Assembly (NCBI RefSeq): GCF_030124145.1
Contig: NZ_JASKMS010000030.1
Location: 1-64,000, forward strand
Length of the DNA stretch: 64,000 bases
Source of the DNA: Streptomyces sp. 378
GTDB lineage: Bacteria > Actinomycetota > Actinomycetes > Streptomycetales > Streptomycetaceae
Direction of reading: 5' to 3'
The notes under the pieces: generated by a model
Databases searched by the model: none
Told to the model about the DNA's origin: nothing
Seen by the model: the letters and a program-made list of their open reading frames with translations, nothing else
Translations under genes and position numbers: made by a program
In this document: one piece after another, positions 50,477 through 58,753 of the stretch
Layout: every line of letters begins with the position of its first letter
Numbering within the stretch: position 1 is the first letter of the stretch

Positions 50477-50698
50477 GTGCGCAACGGGGCGACCGGCCCG
50501 GACTCGATCGATCAGGAGTCGTTGGCCGCGCTTCTCAGTCGGATATGGGGATGGGACCTCTACCGCGAGACCCTGGCCTGTGCCGTCGCCGACCACCTGG
50601 CCATCGAGACCGGTTCGCGTGTGGTGTGTCGGTGCGAATACTTCCGGTCGTCAGTGGGCGTCAGTTGTCGACTGGTCCCGCCTAGCGGTCGGGTTTGA
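50477..50698 (+). CDS. Hypothetical small protein or gene fragment
   Basis: A 73-codon frame with coding-like codon use (GPDSIDQESLAALLSRIWGW, LYRETLACAVADHLAIETGS). There is no clear ribosome site, and the homologous-looking part may begin earlier (near 50450). I do not recognise the family. It lies between the metallophosphoesterase fragment and the IS110 left end, so it is probably the remnant of a gene cut by the element. Confidence 0.3.
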   Translation: MRNGATGPDSIDQESLAALLSRIWGWDLYRETLACAVADHLAIETGSRVVCRCEYFRSSVGVSCRLVPPSGRV

Positions 50699-50730
50699 AC
50701 GCAGAGGCCCCGTGTGTGTGAGGGGCGGGA

Positions 50731-51690
50731 GGATGGGTGGGTGCTGTCCCGGGTCCGGGGTCTGACTCATGACATGTCTGACCGGAGTGTCTGAATCACA
50801 CAGTGTCGGCTGTTGGCCGGGGATGGCGCGTTGTCGGTGCCGGGCTGGCGGGGTGTGTCCCGATAGGGGCCTGCCGATTGTTGTGGCGTCCTCACGATTC
50901 TGACGGCCTGACGCTGCTCGGTGCCAGCAACGCAACGCGCCATCGGACCGGAAGGAACGGGCATGTCCAGATCGACCATGTCCAGTACGTCGCTCGCTCC
51001 GCGGGCCCGTCGTTGCCCTGCGGGGGAGGTGGTGCTGGGAGTGGACACGCACCGGGATGCGCATGTGGCTGCGGCGCTCTCGTTGATGGGGACGGTGCTG
51101 GCCACCGGCGAGTTCCCGGCCACCGCGGCCGGGTACTGCGATCTGCTGAAGTGGGCCAGGAAGTCGGGAGCCGTGAGGCGGGCCGGGGTGGAAGGGACCG
51201 GCTCTTACGGGGCGTCCCTGTCGCGCCACCTGCTGACCCAGGGCGTAGACGTGTTTGACGTGAATCGGATGGACCGGGTAGATCGCCGTCAGCGCGGCAA
51301 ATCGGATCCGCTCGATGCCCAGAACGCGGCGCGAGCCGTATTGAGCGGGCGAGCCCGTGCCCGGGCCAAATCGGGCGACGGACCGGTGCAGATCGCCAGG
51401 ATGTACAAGCTGGCCAAGGGGTCGGCGGTCAAAGCCCGCACCCAGGCCATCAACCAGCTCGTGGTGGCGACCGGCAGGCCAACGCCGCGCTCCATCGCAT
51501 CGTGTTCACGCGCTTGCGGGTCGACCCGCGCACCCAGGACTACTACGAGCGGCGGATCAAGGAGGGCAAGACCCGGCGCGAAATCGTCCGCTGCCTCAAA
51601 CGCTATGCTGCCCGCGAGGTCTTCCACCTGGTCAATCAGCTACAGCCAGACCCCCGCTCATAGGGGCTGTCGTGACAGATGAGAGGCTCA
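50731..51690 (+). mobile_element. IS110-family element with internal deletion
   Basis: The non-coding left end (50731-50962) precedes the transposase start. The transposase is fused out of frame to its own last 65 codons, ending at 51663, followed by GGGGCTGTCGTGACA as the right end. The left end is repeated at 52251-52460 and the right end at 34850-35060. In IS110-group elements the left non-coding end encodes the bridge RNA that guides target choice (known for IS621 and relatives); that would place one at about 50770-50960 here. No terminal inverted repeats, as expected. Boundaries are approximate. Confidence 0.65.
50963..51663 (+). pseudogene. IS110 transposase, internally deleted
   Basis: ATG 50963 follows GGAAGGA. 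The N-terminal DEDD RuvC-like domain is readable: VVLGVDTHRDAHVAAALSLM (first Asp), VEGTGSYGASLSRHLL, DVNRMDRVDRRQRGKSDPLD, then KARTQAINQLVVAT. At about 51470 it jumps to RQANAALHRIVFTRLRVDPR in another frame, REVFHLVNQLQPDPRS and TAG 51663. About 150 internal residues are missing, and the joint carries GCGACCGGCAGGCC, which resembles GCGACCGCCAGGCC of the other copy. This suggests deletion between short repeats. Inactive. Confidence 0.75.
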
Positions 51691-51695
51691 GACGG

Positions 51696-51803
51696 GTGAG
51701 CGAGACACCACCGAACACCCTGCAGTACCGCTTTGACGGGCCAGAAGAGGCTCCCGTCCTGATCCTGGGTCCCTCACTGGGTACCACATGGCACATGTCG
51801 TAG
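51696..51803 (+). pseudogene. 5' fragment of a 3-oxoadipate enol-lactonase (pcaD-like) gene
   Basis: GTG 51696 opens a 35-codon frame, SETPPNTLQYRFDGPEEAPV then LILGPSLGTTWHMS and a stop. This is the exact N-terminal beginning of PcaD/PcaL alpha/beta hydrolases of the protocatechuate pathway, up to the oxyanion region TTWHMW. The rest is missing. It lies immediately after the IS110 right end, so IS activity or deletion probably removed the gene. Confidence 0.65.
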
Positions 51804-52620
51804 AAACCGTTCTTCAGGCGTCCATGTGGTCTACATCGCTGCTGTTTATGCAGGTGGGGCCTTTGTGGTCCAGGCGCATCGATGGTGTTGGTGACAGCAA
51901 CGTGACACGTGATGGGTCACTGAGGCCCCTGCCGGGCAGATGATGGCGGGGGCTTCAGCTTTCCTGAGGAGCGAGCGTCCGCTCCTCGATCCTGCTGCGG
52001 CGTCTGCAAACGCCTCCTTGAGGGCCCACAACCGGCGCCGCCGCCGGGGCACCCACTCGACCCGGACGCCAGCTCGTTGGTGCCCTGTCCTACAGCCGTC
52101 GAGAGGCGCCGCACTGGGGGTGAAGCAACCTGAACCAAGATGTCGGTCTCTGTGCCGCGGAATGATCGGCCGGTGTCAGATCCAGGGTGCTCCGGGAGCT
52201 GGCACTGAGCATGCTCTGTGTTTCTGGGGGAGGGGCTGTGACGGGCGCGAGAATGGGTGGGTGCTGTCCCGGGTCCGGGGTCTGACTCTTGACTGTCCGA
52301 CCGAAGTGTCCCGATAGGGGCCTGCCGATCGTTGTGGCGTCCTCACGATTCTGACCGCCCGAGGTGGCCTGGTACCGGCAACGCGACGCGCGGTCGGACC
52401 GGAAGGAGAACGGGCAGGTCCAGTACATCGACCATGTCCTCCGGTACGCCGCCTGCTCCGCAGGCCCGTCGTCGTCCCCGAAAAGCCCACGAACTCCCAC
52501 GACAGAGGGCCGTCAGCAAGCTGACGGCCCCTCAGGAACGATCGAGGCTGGTGATGCGCTGGCCCGATACAGCCACCCGTCCGCGCTTGCCTCCGGCCGT
52601 TCCCGCACCAGCCATGGAGA
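51804..52620. other. Region of IS debris between pcaD fragment and sulfur locus
   Basis: About 820 bases without a gene. The second IS110 left end occupies 52251-52460. Before it, 51804-52250 shows nothing recognisable; after it, 52461-52620 is likewise featureless. The 3' ends of both strands here are gene-free, and it may be a former insertion hot spot. Confidence 0.4.
52251..52460 (+). repeat. Solo left end of the IS110-type element
   Basis: ATGGGTGGGTGCTGTCCCGG and GTCCGGGGTCTGACTC are identical to 50733-50768. CCCGATAGGGGCCTGCCGAT, then GTTGTGGCGTCCTCACGATT, match 50858-50900. About 80 bases present in the first copy are missing, bounded by short GTGT repeats. Similarity continues some 60 bases into the transposase coding start (CGACCATGTCC, GCAGGCCCGTCGT) and then stops. 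It is a truncated copy that keeps the presumed guide-RNA region but no transposase. Confidence 0.6.
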
Positions 52621-52788
52621 CTATTCCGCGGGCGCCGCGTCGGAGACGGCGACGCCGGCTTGGCGGAAGTCGTCCAGAGCCGCGGACGTGGTGTCCGGGG
52701 CGACCCCGACGGAGTAGTCCAGGCGTACGCGTGCACGGAAGCCGGCCTTCACGGCGTCCAGGGTGATGGAGCGGTGCGGGTTGACCAT
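52621..52788 (-). CDS. Small hypothetical protein downstream of cysteine desulfurase
   Basis: A frame with clear coding codon use: NPHRSITLDAVKAGFRARVR, LDYSVGVAPDTTSAALDDFR, AGVAVSDAAPAE. ATG 52788 gives 55 residues; the frame is open further up to 52845. It lies 64 bases after the cysteine desulfurase gene on the same strand, so it may be the last gene of the encapsulin operon or the C-terminal remnant of a third partner. I do not recognise it. No cysteines, signal peptide or membrane segment. Confidence 0.4.
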   Translation of the reverse strand: MVNPHRSITLDAVKAGFRARVRLDYSVGVAPDTTSAALDDFRQAGVAVSDAAPAE

Positions 52789-52851
52789 CCGGCAGTCCCT
52801 CAGTGTGATGGCTGGAGAGGTTCGGTGGCCGTCGCTGGGGACCACGGTGGT

Positions 52852-54411
52852 TCAGGTGGTGGTCTGCTGCAGCCGGCGCAGCGAGTGGACCAACTGGTCC
52901 ACCTCCTGTGGCGTGTTGTAGAGGGCTAGGGAGGCGCGCGCTGCGTCCTCCAGTCCGTAGTGGCGCAGGGCGGGCTGGGCGCAGTGGTGGCCGGCTCGGA
53001 TGGCGATCCCGTCCCGGTCGAGCCAGTCGGCGATCTCCGTCGGGTGGTGCCCGGCGAGGGTGAAGGTCAGGACGGCGACTCTGCCGGGCGCGGAGCCGAG
53101 GATCTCCAGGCTTGGGAGGGTGGTCAGAGCCTGCTGGGCGTAGCTGATCAGATCCGCCTCGTATGTAGCAACGGCCTCGCGGTCGAAGGAGGTCAGCCAG
53201 TTCAGGGCTGCCAGCAGCCCGATGACTCCTGCGATGTGGCCGGTGCCGGCTTCGAATCGGTGTGGGACGGGTGCGTAGGTGGTCCGTCCGAAGTCCACCG
53301 ATTCGATCATGTTGCCGCCACCTTGCCAGGGCCGCATGCCTTGCAGGACTTCCGGCTTGGCGTACAGCGCTCCGATGCCGGTGGGAGCGAACACCTTGTG
53401 CCCGGAGAAGGTGTAGAAGTCGGCGTCCAGGTCCTGGACATCCACCGGGAAGTGAGCGATCGCCTGGGCCCCGTCCACCAGTACTTTGGCGCTGTGGCGG
53501 TGGGCCAGTGCCGTCATCTCCCTCACCGGGGGCACGGTGCCCAGGACGTTGGATGCGTGGCTGAGTGCGACGAGCTGGGTACGGAAGGAGAGCAGGTCGG
53601 CGTAGGCGTGCTGGTCGATCTGTCCGTCCGGCAGGAGCGGAATGGGCACCACCCGGGCCCGCCGCTCCTTGGCGATCTGCTGCCAGGGCACGATGTTGGA
53701 GTGGTGCTCCAGCGCGGAGACGAGAATCTCGTCGCCGGGGCCGAGGTTGTCCCGCCCCCAGCTCTGTGCCACGAGGTTGATCGCTTCGGTGGTGCCGCGG
53801 ACGAAGACGACGCTGTCCGGTGCGGGCGCACCGAGCAGGCGGGCGACCGCGGCACGGCCCTCCTCATAGAGGTCGGTGGCTTCCCGTGCCATGGTGTGCG
53901 CACCACGGTGGATGTTGGAGTTGGCGCCGGCGTAGTAGGCGCTCAACGCCTCGATGACCTGGCGGGGCTTTTGTGTGGTGGCGCCGTTGTCCAGCCAGAC
54001 CAGGGGATGCCCGTTGACCGTACGGTGCAGGACGGGAATGTCTTGGCGCGCCATGTCCGGGGAGAAGACGCCGTGCTGGCTGCGGGCCACGCGCGGTTGC
54101 TCCGCAGAGGCTTGGGCGGAAGACGTCCGACCCGCCATGGCTGCCGGGGTGGCATGCCCGGCGGGGGCGGTTGAGGCTGTCTGTGCAGGCATGGCCTGGA
54201 CGGTATGCGCCGTATGGCCGGACTCGGTGACCCGCCGTGGCGGGGCGGTCGGTAGGGGATTGCCTCCCGGCCCGGCGGGGCCGGGCTGCCCGGCCGGGGC
54301 GGCGGGTTCTGTGGAGGCGGGTGGGGCCGGATACCCGGCTGGGGCCACCGGAGCCGTATGCGCTCGGGAGGGCTTGGGGGTTTTGCGCCCCGCAGGCTCA
54401 GGAGTAGTCAT
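52852..54411 (-). CDS. SufS-like cysteine desulfurase with long disordered N-terminus (encapsulin cargo)
   Basis: A 519-residue PLP enzyme that takes sulfur from L-cysteine. Residues 1-115 are a Pro/Ala/Gly/Thr-rich low-complexity extension. The catalytic domain begins at IPVLHRTVNGHPLVWLDNGA. The PLP lysine is in TFSGHKVFAPTGIGALY; the sulfur-carrying Cys is in RAGHHCAQPALRHYG; QAIAHFPVDVQDLDADF is also typical of SufS/CsdA. The gene overlaps the encapsulin gene by 14 bases, so synthesis is coupled. Family 2 encapsulins package cysteine desulfurases by such disordered N-terminal regions (established for family 2A). Persulfide or elemental sulfur storage inside the shell is the inferred role. 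Confidence 0.9.
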   Translation of the reverse strand: MTTPEPAGRKTPKPSRAHTAPVAPAGYPAPPASTEPAAPAGQPGPAGPGGNPLPTAPPRRVTESGHTAHTVQAMPAQTASTAPAGHATPAAMAGRTSSAQASAEQPRVARSQHGVFSPDMARQDIPVLHRTVNGHPLVWLDNGATTQKPRQVIEALSAYYAGANSNIHRGAHTMAREATDLYEEGRAAVARLLGAPAPDSVVFVRGTTEAINLVAQSWGRDNLGPGDEILVSALEHHSNIVPWQQIAKERRARVVPIPLLPDGQIDQHAYADLLSFRTQLVALSHASNVLGTVPPVREMTALAHRHSAKVLVDGAQAIAHFPVDVQDLDADFYTFSGHKVFAPTGIGALYAKPEVLQGMRPWQGGGNMIESVDFGRTTYAPVPHRFEAGTGHIAGVIGLLAALNWLTSFDREAVATYEADLISYAQQALTTLPSLEILGSAPGRVAVLTFTLAGHHPTEIADWLDRDGIAIRAGHHCAQPALRHYGLEDAARASLALYNTPQEVDQLVHSLRRLQQTTT

Positions 54412-55783
54412 GGTACTTGGACACCTCGACGTTCTGGAGTACGGCGGTGGCGTCCTCCACCAGGACTGCGGCGTTGAAGTAGGCCGTCATCAGGTATGAG
54501 TTGATGCCCTTTTGGTCCATGCCCATGTTCCGCATGGCCAGGCCCGGTTCCACCTCGTCGGCCACCTTCGACGGGCGCAGCCCCACCACGCCCTGCTCGG
54601 CTTCCCCTAGCCGCATCAGCAGGATCTCGGTTGTACCCATGCCGGCCCGGCCCGAGAAACGCACCTTGTCCGAGGGCAACATGGGCACGCCGCGCCAGGT
54701 CAGCAGCGGGCTGCCGAACCGGGTGTCCATCAGCGGGGGCACTCCCCGCCGGGTACATTCCCGCGCGAAGGCGGCGATCGCCCGGGGATGAGCGAGGAAG
54801 TACGCCGGATGCTTCCAGACCCTGATCAGCAGCTCGTCCAAGTCGTCCGGGGTGGGCGCCCCCGTGCGCGCCTGCACGCGCTGCCCGGGAGCGACGTTGT
54901 GGAACAGTCCGAATTCCGGGTGGTTGAGCATCATCGCCTCTTGGCGCTCGCGCAGCGCCTGGATGGTCAGATCGGCCTGGGACCGGGTCTGGTCCATGGG
55001 CTCGTTGTAGAGGTCGGCGACGCGGCTGTGCACGCGCAGCACGGTCTGGGCCAGAGTCATGTGGTACTCGCGCGGGGTGTCCTCGTACTCGACGTACGTT
55101 CCCGGCAGGTCCGGCTCGCCCACATGACCCGAGGCCAGTTCCACCGGCACCTCAGAGCCCGGCTCGGGCGCGCCGTCAGCGGTGTAGTGCTCCAGCGCTG
55201 CTCGCAGTTGTTCGTCGCGGTCGGTGAGCCGGGACAGCTCACCGCGGCCCAGACACAGTGCCACACCGGGGGTCAGCGCCTTGACGTGGTGGGGCATGGG
55301 CGCGCTGCGGGTCCAGGATGCGGGGTCGAAGAACTGGCCGTCGCCGATGACCTCCAGTACGGCTTCATCGCCATAGCGGCCCGTGACCCGCTTCTCCGCC
55401 TTGCCGTGCACGATCACCCACAGCTGCTCGCAGGGCTCGTCCTCCGTGGCCAGGACCTGCCCGGGCTCGAAGGCGACGGTGGTGAACGAGCCGGCCAGTT
55501 CGGTGAGCAGGGCGGAATCAGCTTCCCGCAGGTAGGGCAGCTCACGCAGATCCTCTGCGACGATGCGGGGGGTGCCGTTCTCGCTGTAGCTACTGATGCG
55601 GTCGTCACCCAGGACGAAGGTACGGCGGCGGTTCACACGGTAGACACCGGACTCGACGTCCACCCACGGCAACGCACGCAGCAGATAGCGCGGAGTGATC
55701 GCCCGCATCTGCGGCCGGGTCTTGGTGGTGGTGGCCAACTGCCGTGCGGCATCGGGGCTGAGGCTCTGCTGGTAGTCATTCAT
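54398..55783 (-). CDS. Family 2B encapsulin nanocompartment shell protein
   Basis: A 461-residue HK97-fold shell protein of encapsulin family 2. The N-terminal arm (ATTTKTRPQMRAITPRYLLR, LPWVDVESGVYRVNRR) is followed by an inserted cyclic-nucleotide-binding-like domain at residues about 83-190 (PGQVLATEDEPCEQLWVIVH, VLEVIGDGQFFDP). This insert defines the 2B type. The shell core continues with YHMTLAQTVLRVHSRVADLY, MMLNHPEFGLFHNV, PSDKVRFSGRAGMGTTEILL and NMGMDQKGINSYLMTAYFNA. ATG 55783 has AGGAGG at ideal spacing. The downstream cysteine desulfurase is the likely cargo. The Arg and Glu of true cNMP pockets are not obvious, so ligand binding is uncertain. Confidence 0.92.
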   Translation of the reverse strand: MNDYQQSLSPDAARQLATTTKTRPQMRAITPRYLLRALPWVDVESGVYRVNRRRTFVLGDDRISSYSENGTPRIVAEDLRELPYLREADSALLTELAGSFTTVAFEPGQVLATEDEPCEQLWVIVHGKAEKRVTGRYGDEAVLEVIGDGQFFDPASWTRSAPMPHHVKALTPGVALCLGRGELSRLTDRDEQLRAALEHYTADGAPEPGSEVPVELASGHVGEPDLPGTYVEYEDTPREYHMTLAQTVLRVHSRVADLYNEPMDQTRSQADLTIQALRERQEAMMLNHPEFGLFHNVAPGQRVQARTGAPTPDDLDELLIRVWKHPAYFLAHPRAIAAFARECTRRGVPPLMDTRFGSPLLTWRGVPMLPSDKVRFSGRAGMGTTEILLMRLGEAEQGVVGLRPSKVADEVEPGLAMRNMGMDQKGINSYLMTAYFNAAVLVEDATAVLQNVEVSKYHDYS

Positions 55784-56295
55784 CGTGACCTCCTGGCCGG
55801 ACTGCGGGGATCCGTGCACCGCCACGATCACCGGTGCGATCACCCGGCCACAACCGGGCATGTGCCTCCGTCAGTCCTGAACTCTTCGAACGGTGAACGG
55901 AAATACCTCTCCCGTACACGCACACCCACCCTCCAGGCACGCCTGCCACCAAATGCCGATAAACGCGACAGTCGCCAGAAAAACAGCGAAGGCGCCCCGC
56001 CCGGACAGTAATTTTTTCAACCTGCACAATCGACCGGATTTAATCGATCCGATAAAGATTGAATTCATCTAATTACATCTCGCGTTCGCGCCCTTCTTGG
56101 CGGCTAGCTGGCCGCGGGGCGCGTGGCGCTCAGGGGCGCTCGGATAGCGCTCGCTGAGTGGTGGAGGCGCTTCTGCACGCCCTATGCACTGTACTGCGGC
56201 GAAGGAAAGGATCTAGGAAATGCCGGGGTCTCCGGCAGATGGCATGTGCCGACGGTGCCGCAGGCTCGGTCGGCGTGAGCGAGAGGACGGGCATC
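55784..56295. other. Divergent promoter region of encapsulin and S15 hydrolase genes
   Basis: 512 bases. The part at 55960-56090 is A/T-rich for this genome (AATTTTTTCAACC, AAAGATTGAATTCATC), as expected for a strong promoter. No gene is supported; the plus-strand frame from 56158 is open into the hydrolase but has no ribosome site before 56296. I could not assign a repressor site. Confidence 0.45.
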
Positions 56296-58131
56296 GTGAG
56301 CCACCCGCACAACGATGGGGTCAGCACCTTCACGGCAGCGCAGCTGAGCCGGGTCGCCCAGCACGGCATCTACACGTCACCCACGTCGCTCGACCCAGCC
56401 GCCACTCACCTTGCCGAGGCGCTGATCGCCACCCTGGACGGCACGGCTGAACAGCCGGTGCTGCCTCCTGACCTGCAGAGGGTGGTGGAGCAGGTTCAGC
56501 AGAGGGCGAGCATCGGCTTTCCCCAGATCGCTGCCGAAGACGGGGTGCGGCTGTCGGCGCACACGATCAAACTGAACACGGACGAGCCCCGTCCGGTGGT
56601 GATCGTGCCGTCGGGCTGGACGCCGTTCGGCTGGGGCCTGTTCGAGTACACCTACCTCCAGTTGGCGCTGCGCGGCTACCACGTACTGGCCTACACCCCT
56701 CGTGGGCTCGGCCTCACGATGTCCGTGCCCGGTAAGGGCTACGTGGATGGCCCGTTCACCTCCGGGGGGACGATCGACGTGGCCGGGCCCAAGGACTGGG
56801 CCGATGGCTCGACCGTCATCGACTACGCGCAGCAGCACTTCAATCCCAGCCGGATCGCCTTCCTAGGCGAGTCGTACGGTTCGGGGATCAGCCAGTTGGT
56901 CGCGGCGCACGATCCCAAGGGGCGTGTGGCCGCGGTCGTGGCCCTGAGCACGTGGGGCGACCTGGCGGCGAGTCTCTACCAGTACGACACCCGGCATCTG
57001 GCGGCGGTGACCGCCCTGGTCAAGTTCACCGGTGGTCCGGTCGAGCGGAAGTTCGACGCGGCCACCCAGCAGATCCTGGCGGACTTCCAGGCCGGCCGGA
57101 ACCTCGACAAGGTCGTGGAGTGGGGCCAGGAGCGGGCGCCGTCATGTTACGCCGACACGACCAACGCCCGCGCCGTTCCCACGTTCTTCTCCAACACCTG
57201 GCACGAGACGTTGTTCGCAGCCAACCAGGTCATCGAGCACTTCAACGGCCTGACCGTGCCCAAGCACCTGAACCTGTGGATCGGCGACCACGCCGCACCC
57301 GAGGGCGCCGGTCTGACCATCCCGTTCAGCGGGCCGAACCTGCCGGTCGAGGAGGCGTTCGCCTGGCTGGACCACCACGTGCTCGGGATCGACAACGAGG
57401 TGCCCACCTGGTCCCCGGTCACCAGCCAGATCATGTTCACGTACGAGACCCGGACCGATCCGCAGACCGGAAACACCGAGATCGTCACACCGGCTGCCCG
57501 CGAGTCCAGCCCGTCCTGGCAGGACGTCACCACCGACACGGAGCTGTGGTATCTGAAGGCCACCGCATCGGAAGAGGGTGACGGCGGTCTGGGCAGGGAA
57601 CCGGAAACGGGCTGGGAGCGGGAGTTCACCGCCGGGCAGCCGACCGAGGCCAAGGCAGCGGACGCCGTCATGACGAGCGGCCAGGCCGAATGGAACGGCA
57701 CCCCGAAGATCTACGTCACGGAGAAGTTCGACCGACAGAACCTCGCGGTCTGGACGAGCGATCCGATCCCGGCCGGCAGTCAGGGTGGCGTGGCCCGCCG
57801 GATCCGCGGCATCTGTGAGCTCACGCTGTCCGTGCGCAGCACGGCCCCCTCCACGACCCTGGTGGCCTACCTGTTCGACGTCGGCCCGGACAGCATGGCC
57901 CGCATCATCACCCACGAGCCCCTCACCCTCACCGGCCTGGCACCCGACCAGGACCGCAATGCCACCTGGAAGCTGCAGGCCGCCGGCTACGACCTGCCCC
58001 CGGACCACCGGCTGATGCTGGTCGTCACCAGCAGGGACGACCTCTACTCGTTCGCGAGCGTCGACGGCAGCACCACAACGATCACCTCCCCCCACGGCAG
58101 CGCCGCAAGCCTGGCGTTGCCCCTGGGCTGA
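56296..58131 (+). CDS. CocE/NonD-type (S15) alpha/beta hydrolase
   Basis: A 611-residue hydrolase of the X-Pro dipeptidyl-peptidase S15 family. The alpha/beta-hydrolase core starts at RPVVIVPSGWTPFGW (about residue 100). The nucleophile elbow is LGESYGSGISQLVAA (Ser near 192), and acid and His follow in WIGDHAAPEGAG and related loops. Residues about 460-611 form the C-terminal jelly-roll domain (KIYVTEKFDRQNLAVWTSDP, TLVAYLFDVGPDSMARIIT). Substrates may be esters, amides or proline peptides. I choose GTG 56296 behind GAGAGGA; an extension to 56158 is open but unsupported. No signal peptide from this start. Faces the encapsulin gene. Confidence 0.85.
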   Translation: MSHPHNDGVSTFTAAQLSRVAQHGIYTSPTSLDPAATHLAEALIATLDGTAEQPVLPPDLQRVVEQVQQRASIGFPQIAAEDGVRLSAHTIKLNTDEPRPVVIVPSGWTPFGWGLFEYTYLQLALRGYHVLAYTPRGLGLTMSVPGKGYVDGPFTSGGTIDVAGPKDWADGSTVIDYAQQHFNPSRIAFLGESYGSGISQLVAAHDPKGRVAAVVALSTWGDLAASLYQYDTRHLAAVTALVKFTGGPVERKFDAATQQILADFQAGRNLDKVVEWGQERAPSCYADTTNARAVPTFFSNTWHETLFAANQVIEHFNGLTVPKHLNLWIGDHAAPEGAGLTIPFSGPNLPVEEAFAWLDHHVLGIDNEVPTWSPVTSQIMFTYETRTDPQTGNTEIVTPAARESSPSWQDVTTDTELWYLKATASEEGDGGLGREPETGWEREFTAGQPTEAKAADAVMTSGQAEWNGTPKIYVTEKFDRQNLAVWTSDPIPAGSQGGVARRIRGICELTLSVRSTAPSTTLVAYLFDVGPDSMARIITHEPLTLTGLAPDQDRNATWKLQAAGYDLPPDHRLMLVVTSRDDLYSFASVDGSTTTITSPHGSAASLALPLG

Positions 58132-58143
58132 CCTGGTCCCCCG

Positions 58144-58175
58144 GGAAGGGGCGGCCCTCGCGCCCGCCCCCTTCC
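58144..58175. terminator. Terminator after the S15 hydrolase gene
   Basis: GGAAGGGGCGG (58144-58154) pairs with CCGCCCCCTTCC (58164-58175) with one bulged base and a 9-base loop. It lies 12 bases after the stop and can serve the convergent minus-strand gene as well. Confidence 0.65.
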
Positions 58176-58217
58176 AGGCCCAGCACCCAGGGCACCGTCA
58201 CGTAGTCTCCCGGGCGA

Positions 58218-58619
58218 TTACCTCAGGGTGGCGCATGTCCATACCCGCCCAGGCTGCTGATCGGGCCCCGTACCGGTGGTCGGGGGAGTCGCCTCTGCCG
58301 CCACGTCCGTCCTCGGCCCCGCCACCGCATCGTTGTCGGTGACGTTCACCGCAGCTCGCTCCGACCAGGCCCGGGAAGTCATGTCCGGTTTGGGGTCGTT
58401 GGTGATCCTGTGGGTGGCGGTGTTGTAGCGGAGGTACCGGCTGCTGCGGAAGATGTACAGGTCCGTGCTGCTGCCGGGGATCGCCGGTTCCAGACCGTCC
58501 TCGCCATCGACGAACACCAGCATCAGCTCGGCGGGTGTCAGCAACCCCAACGCGCTCTCGCCCAACCGGCCGCCCCGGCCCGTCCACCGCACCTGCCCTG
58601 CGCGGGTGACCTCCCGCAT
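58218..58619 (-). CDS. Hypothetical protein with a hemopexin-like repeat
   Basis: A 133-residue frame with coding-like codon use. The segment DGLEPAIPGSSTDLYIFRSS followed by RYLRYNTATHRITNDPKP resembles one blade of hemopexin-type propellers (x-YxFR-x-xYxRYD). One blade alone would not fold into a propeller, so this may be a fragment; the frame is open upstream to 58895 without a good start. ATG 58619 is chosen loosely. It lies downstream of ureD on the same strand with 134 bases between, and is convergent with the S15 gene. Function unknown. Confidence 0.45.
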   Translation of the reverse strand: MREVTRAGQVRWTGRGGRLGESALGLLTPAELMLVFVDGEDGLEPAIPGSSTDLYIFRSSRYLRYNTATHRITNDPKPDMTSRAWSERAAVNVTDNDAVAGPRTDVAAEATPPTTGTGPDQQPGRVWTCATLR

Positions 58620-58753
58620 GACCCGCAGCTCATGACCACTGCTTGCGGAACCGAAGTCGACCTGTTGCCTCCGTCTTTCTGGAGGAGAGCGAACTCTGTC
58701 CCGGCCGCGCTGAGCGGCCGAAGCGACCAACGGCTGGTGGGGGAGGGCGGTGA

